A stretch of DNA of 64,000 bases from Athripsodes cinereus (Eukaryota > Arthropoda > Insecta > Trichoptera > Leptoceridae), in the NCBI GenBank assembly GCA_947579605.1, contig OX388311.1, positions 29,948,951-30,012,950 of the forward strand, given 5' to 3'. Below, piece after piece: positions 49,201 through 58,403 of the stretch. Numbering within the stretch: the first letter of the stretch is position 1; each line of letters begins with the position of its first letter. The notes below the pieces were generated by a model. It was not told the DNA's origin. It searched no databases and saw nothing but the letters and a program-made list of their open reading frames with translations. The translations under genes and the position numbers were made by a program.

Positions 49201-52200
49201 ATACAGTTTGTGCGACTAAATAACCATTTATCATTATATTTTTTTTTTTATTAAACCATAAAATATCACAATACAAATAAGATAACTACATATAATATTT
49301 TTTTAACTTAATTTCTATTTAGGTCTCACACGGCGAAGCTGCATATTGCTAGCTTGTGTCCGGAAAATCATTATCTGACAGCATTATAGTAAACATTTTA
49401 ATTAAAATTTATCAGACAATGTGGATTTGAAACAAACTGTATTTTATCTCTATCTATCTATACCCTCAGGGGTAGGCAGTGGGGTAGTATGGAATGCATT
49501 TTATTTATATAAAAAAAATGTATACTTGATAATGAATATCTTACTTATAAAATCATGTTCCAACAACAAGTCTGCTGATGCTCTCTCCTGAGGATCCTTT
49601 ATGAGACATAAACTGACAAAGTCTATAAACTCAGAAGACCACTTGTCTGGCTCTCTGAAGGATGGAGGTGGTTTGGTCGGTATCATAAAAATGGCTCTCA
49701 TGGGATGTATGTCTCCGTACGGAGGCTTCCCTTCGGCCATTTCTAATGCTGTGATTCCTAGAGACCAAATATCTGCAACACAGTCATGCCCTATCTCCTG
49801 TATCACCTCTGGAGCCATCCAGAATGGAGTACCTATTACAGTATTACGTTTTGCCATTGTATCCTGAAAGAATATACAGGATAACAGGAGAAATAAAATA
49901 CTAAGGAATTAGAATAACTGGAAAATTAATAGAAACTATACTTGTAAATTTCACAATGACATTTTTATAAAAGATGAATTCCTTCCAGTAAGCAATATAC
50001 AATATACATGTGTGTAAAAGACAAGCAATCACAGTAATCAAAGTAACTGAGATCTCTCAATTCAAAATCTTAGCTTCTACAATTATGTTACCAACCACCT
50101 CAAAACTGCTACTACACCATCACAGCATATCCCACAAATGGGGTAGCCTGTGGACTATCAACAAGAGATAAACATGCAGATTGTCCTATATGTGCTAATA
50201 AAAAATAATACATTCAGGATGGATGGCATAATTCATGGCAGAATTGTTGGTGTTAATAGTCTATTTTTTCAAACACCTGTCTTTTATGGGACACTTGAAA
50301 AACTAGGAAAAAGAGTGTGAGACAAATTATTTGCTGCATTGTCTGTTTGATGGCACTGAGTGTTTTTGTTTGTTTCCTCAGTTTCATCATTATAAGGGAA
50401 GGGTTGGTTGGAAGAGATCGCGCCTTTGCGATAAACTCGCCCTCTGTATATTGATTGTATTTAATTTGAATGTATACCTTTTATGTAATTGTTTGTGATC
50501 AATGTACAGTAAAGAATGTATAAATAAATAAGAATAATTTTCTTTGCTATATATATTTTATGCTGAACAAGTGTGTCAATGGATGAATAAATAAATAATT
50601 ATATCTAAAATAAATATATTTAAATTTTACAACACAAAGATTCTCCACTTACAGTCAACTGTCCTGCTACACCAAAATCTGCCAACTTGGCATGTCCTTC
50701 TGAGTTAAGTAGAATGTTCCCAGCTTTGATATCTCTATGGATCTTCATCCGCAGATGGAGATACTGAAGTCCCTTAAGTGTGTCACATAATATGGTAGCT
50801 ATTTCATCTTCAGACAAGGTTTTCTTTCTCAGCCTCATTATATCAGACACAGAACCAGCACCACAGTATTCCATCACAATCTAACAACAAAAATTAAAAT
50901 AAAACACACATACTGCTAGTTTATTTACAGACAGTCAGAGTCATAATCATGTTAGAGCCTATAAATACTTTCATTACTTATTCAATTCAATTGTTAAATG
51001 AATAAAGGTGGTTCAATATTGTTATGTCTCAGATCTTCAATATCGAGATTCCAGATTTGAATTCCAGATTTGAATTCTAGAATTTGTGAACTCTTTTATT
51101 ATTATTATTATTATTATTATTTGGATGATTTGTAAAGCGCCGTTTTGTGAAAAAAAAATCCACCTCAAGGGCGCTCTTTGCTAACTAAGGTTGTGCTTGG
51201 ATTATTCCGTGAGATTTCTTTTAGTATTTGAATTTATCTTAAGTCCAGATGTTTCTATATAAAAAAATATTTCTACTTCTATCATAGAAACACTGTACGT
51301 CAATCCAACATATTCCACCTTCTGTACCCTCATCTTGTATTTGCAGCCAGGAACTCAACTTTTTCCTTTATCACCCAATTTCACTAGCATAATGCTAGCA
51401 TTTGGTAGTTGTTGAAGTTTTACTTACCGATTTCTAAAACACAAAAATATTCCAATACTTGCAGAGAATATTTCCCCACCGACACTCACCCATAAGTCCA
51501 TGTTTTTGAAGTAGCTCCCATAGTACTTAACAATGTAGGGACTATCACACTGTTGCATAATGGAGATCTCTTTGATTATCTCCTGAAGATCCAAGTCCAC
51601 TGGCACCTGGAAGATAAAAGGTTTAATTAGAAATTAGTACAATATTAACCATGGTTATATAATGAGTATTTCTCAATTGAAAACAAATTTAGTAAGTAAA
51701 CAACACTGATTATTTTTTATAGATCACTTTTCAGTATCCCAAGCAGTCTCATCAAAATATCTCGACATTATCAAGAGAACTAGTATATTAAAAATTTAAA
51801 GTGACAAATAAACAGTGTTGTTCACAACATTTTAAATTCTTAATAATGTTTTTTCACTATCTGCCAGTTACATAAAGATAAACTGTTTAGTTGGAAGAGA
51901 TTGTGTCTTTGCAATAAACTTGCTCTCTGTATATTGTTTGAATTTAATTTGATTGTATTTCTCTATGAAATTGTTTATAATCAATGTACCTACAGTAAAG
52001 AATGAATAAATAAACTGGCAGTCTTATGAAGAAAACAGCCAGTTTCATAAAGACAAAATCACTTTTGTTTAAAGTCTCAAATGTCAAAATTCTATTGGTT
52101 ACTGTTACAAGTTTTTTCCACGAAAATTTAAAGAGACATTATTTTTATGGAACCGGCTGTATATGAATACATGAACTCTCAATCATTTTTTTAATTTATT

Positions 52201-54042
52201 ATCGCCCTATTTTGCTTCCTAAGCATTTTACAAATGCTCTATTGAGAGAAAAAGAAAAGGATGATATATATATTTATTTGTTTTTACTTTGGTTTTTATA
52301 TTGATTAAAAGCAAATTTACACAAAAATACATTCTAAGATAATACATTCATACAACCAATATACAGAGGATGAGTTTATCGCAGAGACGCGATTTCTTCC
52401 AACTAACCCGATGTACCTGTTTGATGGCCAACACCTGCCCCGACTCCTTGAGCTGAGCCTTGTATACACTGCCATAAGAGCCCTCACCCAACTTACAAAT
52501 TATATCCAACACCTCCTCTGGCTTCCTCGTCAAAGATTCCTCTGAGAAGATCAGCTGTTTGCTGGAAAATAATACAAAAAGGAGTGAATATTGTACGCAG
52601 CACTTAGCAAAAAAACAATATTAATGTTGAAGTCATACAAAAAATAAAGTAAATAATTTACTAAATCTGGCAAATAGTCCTTAATTTTCATCTCCAGGAA
52701 TTCATTCATTTACTCTTTTCCGTTTTTACTCAAAACAATTTTGCTTCATTGATAATATCTTGACATTGATAACATCTTATTGTCTTGATTGTTTGATGTG
52801 TAGGTACACGGTACAATGACAGCGAAAAGGTTTTTACTGTAATGCTGTTCATTGTTTTCATTTATAAATAAATAAATGAGATTCTCAGAGATCTAGTAAC
52901 GAGATAACGAGGACTACAACATTATCTTTGTAAGTCATCAAGTAAGTAGTTTTGCTCCAACATACAGAAATATTTACACAAATCAACACCACACAAATTA
53001 ATAGTAAATAATTTGTATGCGGAAGATAAAACAATCAACCGAAAATATCAATATTACACTGATAACAGGTAGATAGCAACGATGAATGTCACAAATGGAT
53101 ATTATGTGTATCACATCTGTATTCCATTAATAATGCAGATAAGATTTCTAATACACTAGAAACAACATATCAATCACTAAAAGAATGCTGAATTGGAGAA
53201 CTACGTTTACATGATGAACATTCCAATCGAAAGAACTGAGAAAGACTTCCCAAGGCTCATGGCTGCTCCAGATATCTAAATCTTAACAACCGACACAATA
53301 AGATTAAATAATTATTTTTCATTCTTTCTACTCTTCAACAGGAACACATGGTAAAAAAGCCCTATTCAATCCTAACAATTCTGCATCATCCCATCCACTC
53401 TTATTCATTGTCATAGAAACAGTGTGTTGTAAAAGTAAGGATTTCTTGATATTTTTAGGAGTAATTTGTGTTCATCCAAATACCCCAATGAGGTAAGTAG
53501 TTATGTTTGTATAAGTTCTAAAAACATAATAAGTCATGGATGGTAATATTGAAATAATTATCATAATAAGGAATTACAACATTTGTTTGCTTATTGTATT
53601 TTTTAGCAATGTGTTTGCAACTAAAGCTTGGTCATAAAAAATAAGAGAATTATGTAAATATATTTAAAGCCCACTTGACTCTTATTCTGACAACTTGATG
53701 GGACTTTTAAAGATGACAATGTAAAAATTAATTTGAGTTATTTATGACAAATAGCTAGTAAGAATTTATAAACAATTAAGTAGTATAGTACGAAACTATG
53801 TATAAGTCTTATCGCATCCTGTATATTCGAGCAGAGGAAATTGATAAGAAATACACAAAATAAAAAACAGTGAGAGGTTGTATTAGAAAATCAAAAATGC
53901 ACAACAATAATATTGCATTTTGTAGCAAGATGTGTGTTCCCTAACTTTCCAGGATAAATTCATTTATTAAGTGTATTTATTGCAATAATTACAACACATT
54001 TATAAATACAAAAGTGAAATATACCAACCTATCTGTAGACAT
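46258..54042 (-). CDS. hpo: Hippo/MST serine-threonine kinase, ten exons, complete
   Basis: Exons: 54042-54029, 52561-52417, 51606-51490, 50880-50653, 49863-49545, 49071-48944, 48385-48220, 47803-47524, 46875-46740, 46416-46258. Each is bounded by GT-AG and phases agree, giving 563 residues. The kinase domain has the loop GEGSYGSV (30-37), Lys52 in [11 protein letters not shown] (Asp142), DFGVAGQL (Asp160) and the activation segment [17 protein letters not shown] with Thr176 as the expected activating site. A low-complexity linker (about 318-465) is Gly-, Asn- and His-rich. The last exon encodes the SARAH helix (512-557: [20 protein letters not shown]), which in this family pairs with itself, Salvador and RASSF. 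It is known as the upstream kinase of Warts in growth control. The exon-1 donor (GTTGGT) is weak. Introns hold R240, LINE-tail and hAT fragments. Identification is firm; exon 1 is slightly less so because it is only 14 bases. Confidence 0.95.
47270..47480 (+). repeat. Possible LINE fragment in a hpo intron
   Basis: An AAT run (47270-47284) is followed by 'ccttattgacagaacatta' and a stretch of more balanced composition. It resembles a non-LTR 3' end but no family could be named. Confidence 0.3.
48440..48765. repeat. hAT-family fragment in a hpo intron
   Basis: 48590-48685 ('aaatattctttgagaaaacc', 'gaaatatttcaaattcctac', 'aaaaattcggtgacaggggg') matches the internal unit of the element at 55721-56259. 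The left flank 'caacgttgccagacg' may be a decayed hAT terminus. Confidence 0.5.
50105..50340 (+). repeat. R240 repeat in hpo intron 4
   Basis: 'catcacagcatatcccacaa' and 'atggggtagcctgtgga', then 'acattcaggatggatggc' and 'cacctgtcttttatgggaca'. Inserted opposite to the gene's direction. Confidence 0.65.
50400..50530 (+). repeat. LINE-tail repeat in hpo intron 4
   Basis: 'gggttggttggaagagatcg', 'cgcctttgcgataaactcgc', then 'caatgtacagtaaagaatg' and a TAAA run. The same order is found at 51885-52015, so this is a shared 3' end of a retroelement. Confidence 0.65.
51885..52015 (+). repeat. LINE-tail repeat in a hpo intron
   Basis: 'tttagttggaagagattgtg', 'tctttgcaataaacttgctc', then 'caatgtacctacagtaaag' and AATAAATAAA. 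It parallels 50400-50530. Confidence 0.6.
52360..52408 (-). repeat. LINE-tail repeat abutting the hpo exon 2 donor
   Basis: On the minus strand 'ggttagttggaagaaatcgc' followed by 'gtctctgcgataaactcatc' begins about eight bases after the exon 2 donor at 52416. The intron start is therefore mostly repeat sequence. Confidence 0.7.
53160..53275 (+). repeat. Repeat P fragment in hpo intron 1
   Basis: 'tgaattggagaactacgttt', 'ccaatcgaaagaactgagaa' and 'cttcccaaggctcatggc' follow the order of the 58421-58500 copy, strongly diverged. Confidence 0.4.
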
Positions 54043-54240
54043 GATTTAGCAACACAGTACACTACAATTACAAAGAAAATATTAACTTAAATACTTTTGT
54101 AAATTGAATATACAATATTTAATAGAAATCATAATATAAATGTGAATAACTACATCCGCATAATATTCATCCAATTCAGATTATTTTTAATTTATAAAAT
54201 TATTCACTACACCGCTCAGACATGAAGACAACCAGACAAC
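54043..54240 (-). promoter_or_regulatory. Probable hpo 5' UTR and promoter region
   Basis: AT-rich sequence directly upstream of the hpo start codon. It must contain the transcription start unless another non-coding exon lies further right. No core motif could be chosen. Confidence 0.3.
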
Positions 54241-54494
54241 CATAAACAAAGATACCTATTGAAGACATGAATGTTAAGAGAGTATCGGATTTAGGACATG
54301 TCTGTGGTTCATAATTCATATCAACATTTTTAAATTTAGACCTTTATTTTTTAGTTTTTTTATTTACATTTAATTTAATGATTATAAATTTAAAGCAAAA
54401 ATGGATTTTGTGTTTCAACCATTCTTCATTATATCCATACTTTAATTTGTGTTGATTCACAAGAGCTTATTCACTATCTTTTATTTATTTTGAT

Positions 54495-54610
54495 AAAATC
54501 ACACCTCTGCGATAAACTCGCCCTCTGTATATTGATTATATTTGAGATTGATATACATATTTACGAGTAACTTGTAGCCAATAGAATAGTCAATAGAATA
54601 AACAAATAAA
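54495..54610 (+). repeat. LINE-tail repeat fragment
   Basis: 'cctctgcgataaactcgccc' then 'tctgtatattgattatattt' and a terminal AAATAAAT run. Confidence 0.6.
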
Positions 54611-54874
54611 TGTCAGGTCGCTCTACCAATGCATTTCGTCATGGTGGTCTCTTTTTCTCGCGTGCAGGTGTAGCCAACTTAGGAGTTGAATAGAAATTTA
54701 TTATTAAAATTTTATTATTATTAACATCATAATAATTATCATAGCCAACAATAACTTTATTAGCTATGATACATTTTGCTATACATCAAATATCTCTCAT
54801 TGTTATTTTTAAAAGATTTCCAGAAAGAAAGGAGCTGCTTGGTTATTATTTTTAATAGGTAGCCGTGACTAATC

Positions 54875-55127
54875 CCGTGGAGCACCCGGTAAAGAATTGG
54901 TCTCCCACTCTTCTCCTTAAGTTTTCGAGTGTCCTGTAAAAGGCAGGTATTCGAAAAAATTAAGACATTGTACATCTTAAATTCAGCGATGAGGTTTGCC
55001 ACCCATCCTGAATGTCTTGATTTTATATTGGCACGAAGAGGACAGCTTGCATGTTTCTTACATGCAGCTGGTCTGCTGGTTACCCCACTTGTAGGATATG
55101 CCGTGATGGTATAGTAGTAGTAGTAGT
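54875..55127 (-). repeat. R240 repeat, near-complete copy with TAG tail
   Basis: Plus-strand reading: 'cccgtggagcacccggtaaa', 'ttctccttaagttttcgagt', 'gatgaggtttgccacccatc', 'tgcagctggtctgctggtta', 'gatatgccgtgatggtatag', then a TAG run (55110-55127). It is the mirror of the copy at 15528-15763. Confidence 0.75.
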
Positions 55128-55260
55128 CATCATCATCATCATCATTTCTGTCGGTCCCTCAATCCTGAGGATCGTGACCATCATGCCTCGTTCTGTAGAC
55201 CATCTGTCTCCATGTTGATCGAAGTGAGCTCTGTGTGTAGCAGTAGTAGTAGCCGTGACT
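55128..55260 (-). pseudogene. LINE-like coding fragment
   Basis: After an ATC microsatellite (55129-55145), the minus strand encodes THRAHFDQHGDRWSTERGMM then VTILRIEGPTE. The wording 'tcctgaggatcgtgaccatc' has a counterpart near 11535-11560 ('ggtcacgatcctcagcactg'), so this is a dispersed coding repeat, probably LINE. Confidence 0.4.
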
Positions 55261-55712
55261 AATAATTCTGAATGATAAAATAACAAAAGTAATCAATCTA
55301 GAAAGTTCCTACAATATATTGTATTATACTATAGCTGTATCTCATCATTCTATTATATTATTATGAATTCGGGATTTCCAAAACAGCCTTTATATGATTG
55401 TTATGCTTGGGTAAAAAGAAACCTACATGTTCATGACACATTTGAATTCTCGACGATCTAGTTTCAAAAAAGCCCTTGCGAGAATAATATTTAGTTGTGA
55501 AATTTATTTCTATATTTGTGTCAGTTCAAAATACATAAAAAATACTAAACGAAAAAATATTTAAAATGTACCAGAAATTTTTTTGTTAACTACCACTGAC
55601 GCACCATTCAAAACAATATATTGAGGGTGAAGGGGGGTACCTGAGTAGAGACATACCGGGGGGGGACAACAGATGCATTCCTAGAGCGACTCGACTATAA
55701 ATACATATTTAT
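55261..55712. other. Non-coding sequence
   Basis: No gene recognised. A G-rich stretch near 55629-55666 contains short G-tracts. Confidence 0.4.
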
Positions 55713-55720
55713 CTGCTAAA

Positions 55721-56259
55721 CAGTGTGACCAGATTTGGTAGTTTCCTACTTTTTTGGTAGTTTTTGAGGCATTTGCAAATATGTTTAGTAGTTTTTATTT
55801 CTTTGGTAGTTTTTAATAGTTTTTGGTAGTTTTTAGTAGTTTTTGGTAGTTTTTGGTAGTTTTTAGTAGTTTTTGGTAGTTTTTTGGTAGTTAAATTATC
55901 GGGTACTTGGGAAAAGTACCCGATACTTACTAATCGAAAATAATTGTCGGTACAAATACCGAGTACATTGTAGAAAAAGGTACTGCGAGAAAATATTGTT
56001 GAAGAAAACCGAGGAGTTTTTGAAATTCTACAAATTCCTATACCATTTTGAAAATTCGGCGACGGGGGTAGAAATTTCAGCGAGTAACTTTTTTCAATTA
56101 GTCGGTACAAATACCCGGTAAAAAGGTACTGTGATAAAATATTGTTTAACAAAACCGAGGAGTTCTTGAAATACTTCAAATTCCTATACCATTTTAAGAA
56201 TTTAGTAGTTTTTGATTTCTCCATTTAGTAGTTTTTGAAAATAAAATCTGGTCACACTG
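55721..56259. mobile_element. hAT-type element, 539 bp, with internal minisatellite
   Basis: Termini 'cagtgtgaccagattt' and its inverse 'aaatctggtcacactg'. The flanks carry an exact 8-bp duplication CTGCTAAA (55713-55720 and 56260-56267). The left part holds about twelve units of 'tttttggtag' and variants (55752-55895). The right part holds two direct copies of a ~100-bp unit with 'accgaggagt' and 'ttcaaattcctataccattt'. Non-autonomous; the antisense 171-codon frame here is not a gene. Confidence 0.92.
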
Positions 56260-56490
56260 CTGCTAAATTTTCTTTCGACCAAATTCCTTTAAAGTTGCTT
56301 TTAACTGGCTGAAGGCAGACTGAGCAAATGCTGTCATATAAGTAGCAGTTTTGTAGTCTATGACTAAAAATAACAAACTTGTTTGAAAATAATTTTGTTT
56401 ATTGAGCTGTCAAAATTGGGGTGATGTGAAAGATTAATATTGATAAAACTTAATGTTAGTAACGCGAAAATTCCAGTGAAATCGATAATA

Positions 56491-57379
56491 ATGTTCAAAA
56501 ACACATTCCAGTCTGGATTCCTTTCAATTTTATACAGTATTGGCAGTAAACCCTTACAGATATGGGATAAAAAAGTTCGAAACGGACATATCAAGAGAAT
56601 TACCGATAACGATATACAAAGTCTTGTGTTGGAAATTGTAGGGACTAATGTTAGTACAACATTTATAACATGTCCAGCGGACCCAAAGAAGACATTAGGC
56701 ATCAAGTTGCCCTTTCTAGTCATGATTATAAAGAATTTGAAGAAATATTTCACATTCGAAGTTCAGGTATGTAAGGTTATGAATTTATAACCTCAATATT
56801 TCTTTTCAAATTCAAGCGTCGCGATGTTCAGTAGATTTTTATTGTAGTTTACGCTTAATTACGATTATAAAGAATTTGAAGAAATATTTCACATTCGAAG
56901 TTCAGGTATGTAAGGTTATGAATTTATAACCTCAATATTTCTTTTCAAATTCAAGCGTCGCGATGTTCAGTAGATTTTTATTGTAGTTTACGCTTAAAGT
57001 GAAACAAATTAGTATTTCTTAAAAAGTGATTTAATTTTTTCCGTTCCCTATTTGTTTACAGGTACTTGATGACAAAAATGTTAGGAGAAGATTCCGTGCC
57101 AGCAACTATCAATCAACGACAAGAGTTAAGCCATTCATATGCACAATGCCAATGAGATTGGACGAAGGTTGGAATCAAATTCAGTTCAATCTCGCAGATT
57201 TCACCCGAAGAGCGTACGGGACCAACTATGTAGAGACACTTAGAGTACAAATACATGCCAACTGTCGAATACGGCGTGTTTACTTTTCAGACAGATTATA
57301 TTCTGAAGATGAACTGCCTACAGAGTTTAAATTATTCTTACCAATACAAAATAAACCCAAAGCTGCCGTCTCCACATAA
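56491..57379 (+). CDS. CFAP20: CFAP20/Bug22 ciliary protein, two exons, complete
   Basis: Exon 1 is 56491-56766 (92 codons) and exon 2 is 57062-57379 (105 codons plus stop); both junctions are phase 0. The 197-residue product starts [20 protein letters not shown]. It contains [38 protein letters not shown], then [20 protein letters not shown] and [20 protein letters not shown]. This is the extremely conserved CFAP20 (Bug22, GTL3) sequence almost throughout, close to the usual ~193 residues. The protein is known from the inner junction of axonemal doublet microtubules and from basal bodies. The exon 1 donor lies in an exact 135-bp tandem duplication, so a second identical donor sits at 56906. 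Using it would add seven codons and a stop. Identification is firm. Confidence 0.97.
56724..56997 (+). repeat. Exact 135-bp tandem duplication across the CFAP20 exon 1 donor
   Basis: 56724-56858 and 56863-56997 are identical, separated by TTAC. Each copy contains the last 43 bases of exon 1, the donor GTATGT and 92 bases of intron. Identity implies either a very recent event or an assembly artefact. Confidence 0.95.
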
Positions 57380-57551
57380 CTTGTACACAATATTGTTCAA
57401 CTAGTTGAAGTAACTGTTACATAAAATTTTAAATAATATTGTATCCTAGTACCAATTTTATTTACACAAGAATTATTGTAAATTATTTCTGTTGTTGAAT
57501 GACAAAAAAATGTAAAATCATCATATTACCAAAATTGTTACTGTTTATAAC

Positions 57552-57557
57552 ATTAAA
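57552..57557 (+). terminator. Candidate polyadenylation signal for CFAP20
   Basis: ATTAAA lies 173 bases past the stop codon and just before a LINE fragment that starts near 57590. Other signals exist further right. Confidence 0.3.
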
Positions 57558-57589
57558 TATATATGTACCGTCACACTGCTTTTCTCGTG

Positions 57590-57865
57590 GGGTAAACAAA
57601 AAGGATTGAGCGCCACTTCTTCCCACCCTTGCGTACACCTTTCGCTTCTGTCACTGTCATACAATTTCTCATGCATGCTCTCCTGTTCAATGTGCTCAAC
57701 ACGTGACGTCCTGTAGGATCTGGTTTATATAATCGTGCCATTTGATCTTCGAACAGCTACGCCTCCCAACACCATTCCTCGGTCAAATAAATTTTCTTGA
57801 TCATTCTGAACTCAATCATTCTTTCCACATGCCCAAGCCATCGTAACTTATTTAGATTCGTATAA
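57590..57865 (-). pseudogene. LINE ORF C-terminal remnant
   Basis: The minus strand encodes LRWLGHVERMIEFRMIKKIY, then after a stop RACMRNCMTVTEAKGVRKGG and KKWRSILF. The LRWLGHVxRM start is typical of the segment following the reverse transcriptase of non-LTR elements. At least one in-frame stop. Related to 11590-11770. Confidence 0.65.
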
Positions 57866-58400
57866 GTTATTACACCAACCTCCATTGAACATTTCTTTCA
57901 TATAGCATTGTTTATAACATTTTCCAATAAATTTGTTTTTTTTTCTCACTTTTTAACTGTTGGTTCTGCTAATAACTGATTTTTGTACACTATAACTGAA
58001 CAATAAATGTTCTCTCTCGAGGTTTTCTTCATGTTGTAAAAATATAGACAAAAGAAAGAGATTAAAATAATTGTTTTCTTTTATTTTCGATATTGGAAGA
58101 GGCAAAAATTGTTCATTTGGTAAGTGTGAACATAGCTATTGATCTTTATCTCTTCAACCAAATTCATTGTACTATAACAAGGCTGTACTCCCTTGGAAAA
58201 ACATGCTACCTTAAACAGTAATTGGTAGAGAGCTGTCCCTTTCTCTTGGTTTTTCTTTACATACCTATTATAGTGATATAATATTGGCAATATCTTAGAA
58301 AGGAACATCATCACTACCAATTTCTATCTCATGTGGTTTGCTTTATTTTTTCGTAGGATTATTGACCATATTGTGATGTAGGAAAGCATATTATTTCCTT
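57866..58400. other. Non-coding sequence
   Basis: No gene supported. A short minus-strand frame ending GSDDVPF (58286-58330) was considered and rejected as a gene end. Confidence 0.4.
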
Positions 58401-58403
58401 GAA

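Noticed and set aside
55709..56224. 171-codon minus-strand open frame rich in KLPKTTKNYQ repeats
   Set aside because: It is translation of the minisatellite and duplicated interior of the hAT element at 55721-56259.
58286..58330. Minus-strand frame ending EIEIGSDDVPF, recalling the acidic tail of single-strand DNA-binding proteins
   Set aside because: A stop codon lies only five codons upstream, no convincing splice acceptor precedes it, and no partner exon is visible in the repeat-filled sequence to the right. Eleven residues are too few to support a gene.
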